From DASUGM01 sp036274055 (GTDB lineage Bacteria; Acidobacteriota; Vicinamibacteria; Vicinamibacterales; SCN-69-37), in assembly GCA_036274055.1 (NCBI GenBank), contig DASUGM010000059.1, positions 1 to 6,340 of the forward strand: a stretch of 6,340 bases of DNA. Direction: 5' to 3'. Within the stretch, counting starts at the first letter, position 1. Each line of letters starts with the position of its first letter. Shown in pieces: positions 5,876-6,340 of this stretch. The notes beneath the pieces were generated by a model. That model was not told where the DNA came from, searched no databases, and was given only the letters and a program-made list of their open reading frames with translations. The position numbers and the translations under genes are program-made.

Positions 5876-6340
5876 ATGCATGCTGCGGACTGCATCCTGT
5901 TCAGTGGCGGCGCGCCCGGCGCCGAAGCGGCGTTTGGCGAGGCGGCGGAGCGCCATGGCGTCGAGGAAGTCAACTTCACGTTCGAGGGCCACAAGATGGC
6001 GCGAACGCGCGGCGTCCGCATGCTCAATCACGAGGAACTGCAGAACGGCGACATCAGCCTCGAGTACGTCTCGCGGCTGCTGAAGCGGCGCTATAGCGAC
6101 GCGCCGACGATCCGACGCATCCTGCAGACGCTCTGGTACCAGGTCAACAACGGCCAGGAGATCTACGTCATCGGCACGGTGCTCGACGACGGCACGGTGC
6201 GCGGCGGGACCGGCTGGGGTGCGGAGTTCGCCAAGCTCTGCAACAAGCCGCTCCACGTCTTCGATCAGGAGCACGATTGCTGGATGCGCTGGGCCGGCGA
6301 TGAATGGACGCGATGTGACGCGCAGTCGCTGCCGGTGATT
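5876..6340 (+). CDS. SLOG/YpsA-like Rossmann-fold nucleotide-binding protein, 3' truncated by window end
   Basis: The frame opens with ATG at 5876 and stays open to the window edge, giving 155 residues without a stop. The start 'CILFSGGAPGAE' (6-17) is the strand plus glycine-rich loop typical of SLOG-superfamily proteins (YpsA, DprA, LOG), where it binds a nucleotide or similar ligand. Later blocks fit the same fold: 'LLKRRY' (68-73), 'QEIYVIGT' (94-101), 'VRGGTGWGAEFAKLCNKPL' (108-126) as the second Gly-rich loop plus helix, and 'HVFDQ' (127-131) as the next strand. A Trp-rich end ('CWMRWAGDEW', 135-144) follows. No signal peptide, so cytoplasmic. SLOG proteins act as ligand sensors, phosphoribohydrolases or parts of defence and conjugation systems, and which applies here cannot be read. 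No Shine-Dalgarno precedes the ATG. Coding status is well supported by the 155-residue open frame and coherent motifs; family placement is by recalled motif similarity only. Confidence 0.72.
   Translation, partial: MHAADCILFSGGAPGAEAAFGEAAERHGVEEVNFTFEGHKMARTRGVRMLNHEELQNGDISLEYVSRLLKRRYSDAPTIRRILQTLWYQVNNGQEIYVIGTVLDDGTVRGGTGWGAEFAKLCNKPLHVFDQEHDCWMRWAGDEWTRCDAQSLPVI

Noticed and set aside
5855..6274. 139-codon minus-strand open frame opposite the SLOG-like gene
   Set aside because: The plus-strand frame from 5876 has coherent Rossmann motifs and stays open to the edge, while the minus-strand product is low-complexity and would also overlap the SRPBCC promoter region.

Overview
This is a GC-rich (roughly 60-65% by eye), densely coded bacterial stretch with seven protein genes and no RNA genes, mobile elements or CRISPR arrays that I can see. 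Several products carry Sec-type signal peptides. One combines YbaY-, NlpE- and META-type domains, which are typical of the Gram-negative periplasm or envelope. High GC, secreted amidohydrolases, GH43 glycosidases and small IPT/TIG proteins would fit a soil or sediment bacterium such as an Acidobacteriota (Vicinamibacteria-like) lineage. That placement is an inference from style, not a phylogenetic result.

Layout: (1) 2-1270 (+) is the 3' part of a GH43 glycoside hydrolase with a C-terminal beta-sandwich; its 5' end lies outside the window. (2) Converging on it is a minus-strand run of three tightly spaced genes. In transcription order these are a secreted three-domain YbaY-NlpE-META protein (4646-3147), the YraN/UPF0102 nuclease-fold protein (3105-2704) and a secreted metal-dependent amidohydrolase (2673-1315). 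The gaps are 41 and 30 bp with no terminator visible, so one transcript is likely although the functions look unrelated. (3) A 119-bp divergent intergenic region separates this run from a small secreted protein with two IPT/TIG domains (4766-5395, +). (4) An SRPBCC (START-like) protein (5845-5408, -) converges on the IPT gene with a 12-bp gap. (5) A gene for a SLOG/YpsA-like Rossmann protein (5876 onward, +) diverges from the SRPBCC gene and runs off the window end.

Several starts needed choosing. For the YbaY-NlpE-META and IPT/TIG genes I moved the start to an internal ATG preceded by a good Shine-Dalgarno and a signal peptide. The SRPBCC/SLOG-like gap is only 30 bp, has no Shine-Dalgarno on either side, and holds a -10-like hexamer exactly 6 nt before each ATG. 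This suggests a divergent pair of leaderless transcripts. A perfect 15-bp palindrome covers the ribosome-binding site of the amidohydrolase gene, and a 6-bp hairpin lies between the two candidate yraN starts.

I see no clear multi-gene novel system such as a defence island, biosynthetic cluster or mobile element. The most interesting items are the three-domain envelope protein, the partial SLOG-like protein, the compact divergent start region and the palindrome over the ribosome-binding site.
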